From the NCBI RefSeq assembly GCF_937958535.1, contig NZ_CALGNQ010000037.1, forward strand, positions 1 to 5,851: DNA of 5,851 nt. The letters are read 5' to 3'. The notes under the pieces were generated by a model. The model ran no database searches. It saw only the letters and a program-made list of their open reading frames with translations, and was not told where the DNA came from. This stretch comes from an uncultured Georgenia sp. GTDB lineage: Bacteria > Actinomycetota > Actinomycetes > Actinomycetales > Actinomycetaceae. This document shows, piece after piece, positions 5,488 to 5,851 of the stretch (position 1 is its first letter; each line of letters opens with the position of its first letter). The translations under genes and the position numbers were made by a program.

Positions 5488-5531
5488 CGCCAACTTGACC
5501 GGAGGCGCGAGAATCGTCCGCGAATCCACCG

Positions 5532-5560
5532 GTGACACTCTTCTCGCCGTGTGTTAGAGG
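5532..5560 (+). promoter_or_regulatory. Candidate promoter for the secreted protein gene
   Basis: GTGACA (5532-5537, five of six matches to TTGACA) is separated by exactly 17 nt from TAGAGG (5555-5560, three of six matches to TATAAT). A start near 5567 would give a 5' untranslated region of about 115 nt. An alternative -10, TAGCCT at 5565-5570, fits TANNNT but lacks a -35. This is the lowest-GC part of the spacer, which fits a promoter location. Confidence 0.4.
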
Positions 5561-5635
5561 GGCATAGCCTCACGCTGTCCCGAGCGCGTCCCCCTTCCGA
5601 CACCCGCCGCTCCCGCAACGTCGCACCCGGGTACC

Positions 5636-5657
5636 GGCCGTCCCACCTGAGACGGTC
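5636..5657 (+). promoter_or_regulatory. Small hairpin upstream of the secreted protein RBS
   Basis: GGCCGTC (5636-5642) pairs with GACGGTC (5651-5657) through seven pairs, one of them G-U, around an 8-nt loop. It ends 16 nt before the GGAG RBS at 5674-5677 and could affect translation or mRNA stability. Such stems arise readily in GC-rich DNA, so functional weight is low. Confidence 0.25.
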
Positions 5658-5682
5658 GTCGGCACTCTCGCCTGGAGACACC

Positions 5683-5851
5683 ATGCGCAGGTCCACCCTG
5701 GCGGCCGGGGTCAGCATCCTTGCCCTCGCCGCCGGCTTCGTCACCGCCCCCGCCAGTGCCCACCGGGACCGCGAGCGCGGCCCCGACGTCGTGGCCGACG
5801 GTCTCATCGGTCCGCTCACGCTGGCCGTGGGAGACCGCGGCTCGGTCTACC
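5683..5851 (+). CDS. Secreted ScyD/ScyE-like beta-propeller protein, N-terminal fragment
   Basis: Only the first 56 residues are in the window. MRRSTLAAGVSILALAAGF is a typical signal peptide: two arginines, a hydrophobic core, and a probable signal peptidase site after ASA at residue 26 (TAPASA, then HRD). The mature part begins with a charged stretch and then VADGLIGPLTLAVGDRGSVY (37-56). This resembles the first blade of ScyD/ScyE and NHL/SMP-30-type beta-propellers, which typically read 'GL..P.GLAFG.DG.LYV'. GGAG at 5674-5677 with a 5-nt spacer supports the ATG at 5683. The protein is probably exported or anchored outside the cell; its substrate is unknown. The family call rests on one short motif and needs the rest of the gene; any secreted propeller would fit. 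Confidence 0.65.
   Translation, partial: MRRSTLAAGVSILALAAGFVTAPASAHRDRERGPDVVADGLIGPLTLAVGDRGSVY

Noticed and set aside
5495..5500. TTGACC as a -35 box for the secreted protein gene
   Set aside because: No acceptable -10 lies 16-18 nt downstream (the bases there are GC-rich), unlike the GTGACA/TAGAGG pair at 5532-5560.
5162..5557. A 131-codon frame overlapping the end of DUF4870 and the 18-bp repeat
   Set aside because: It is out of frame with the DUF4870 membrane domain, Arg/Gly/Ala-rich, and lacks an RBS or homology.

Overview
This is very GC-rich DNA with strong G/C preference at third codon positions. The proteins are of actinobacterial type: a short-form LeuB, a CimA-type citramalate synthase, a Pro/Gly/Gln/Tyr-rich DUF4870 membrane protein and a secreted ScyD/ScyE-like protein. 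An actinomycete, perhaps of the order Micrococcales, fits best; the order is a guess from gene content and layout.

Layout. The left 4.6 kb is read on the minus strand, in transcription order: an ASCH-domain protein (4601-4050), leuB (4006-2951), ilvE (2817-1723), a short leader peptide with two hairpins (1675-1575), and cimA (1481 to beyond the left edge). A 72-bp divergent spacer separates the ASCH gene from a plus-strand DUF4870 gene (4674-5414). After a 268-bp spacer, a secreted protein gene starts at 5683 and runs off the right edge.

How the genes work together. CimA makes citramalate from pyruvate and acetyl-CoA, the entry to the threonine-independent isoleucine route. LeuB serves leucine synthesis and, in that route, also oxidises 3-methylmalate to 2-oxobutyrate. 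IlvE performs the final transamination to Ile, Leu and Val. The three genes are a compact branched-chain amino acid set. LeuCD and the IlvBNCD enzymes must be elsewhere.

The most notable element lies between ilvE and cimA. An eight-codon ORF (MQFRLIIG, with Leu-Ile-Ile near its end) stops exactly where a perfect 11-bp hairpin begins. A perfect 9-bp hairpin with a T-run follows directly, all on the cimA strand. This looks like an isoleucine/leucine-responsive attenuator for cimA. The leader ATG sits 6 nt after a -10-like hexamer, so the leader peptide may be translated from a leaderless transcript. No obvious antiterminator pairing was found, so the switching mechanism is open.
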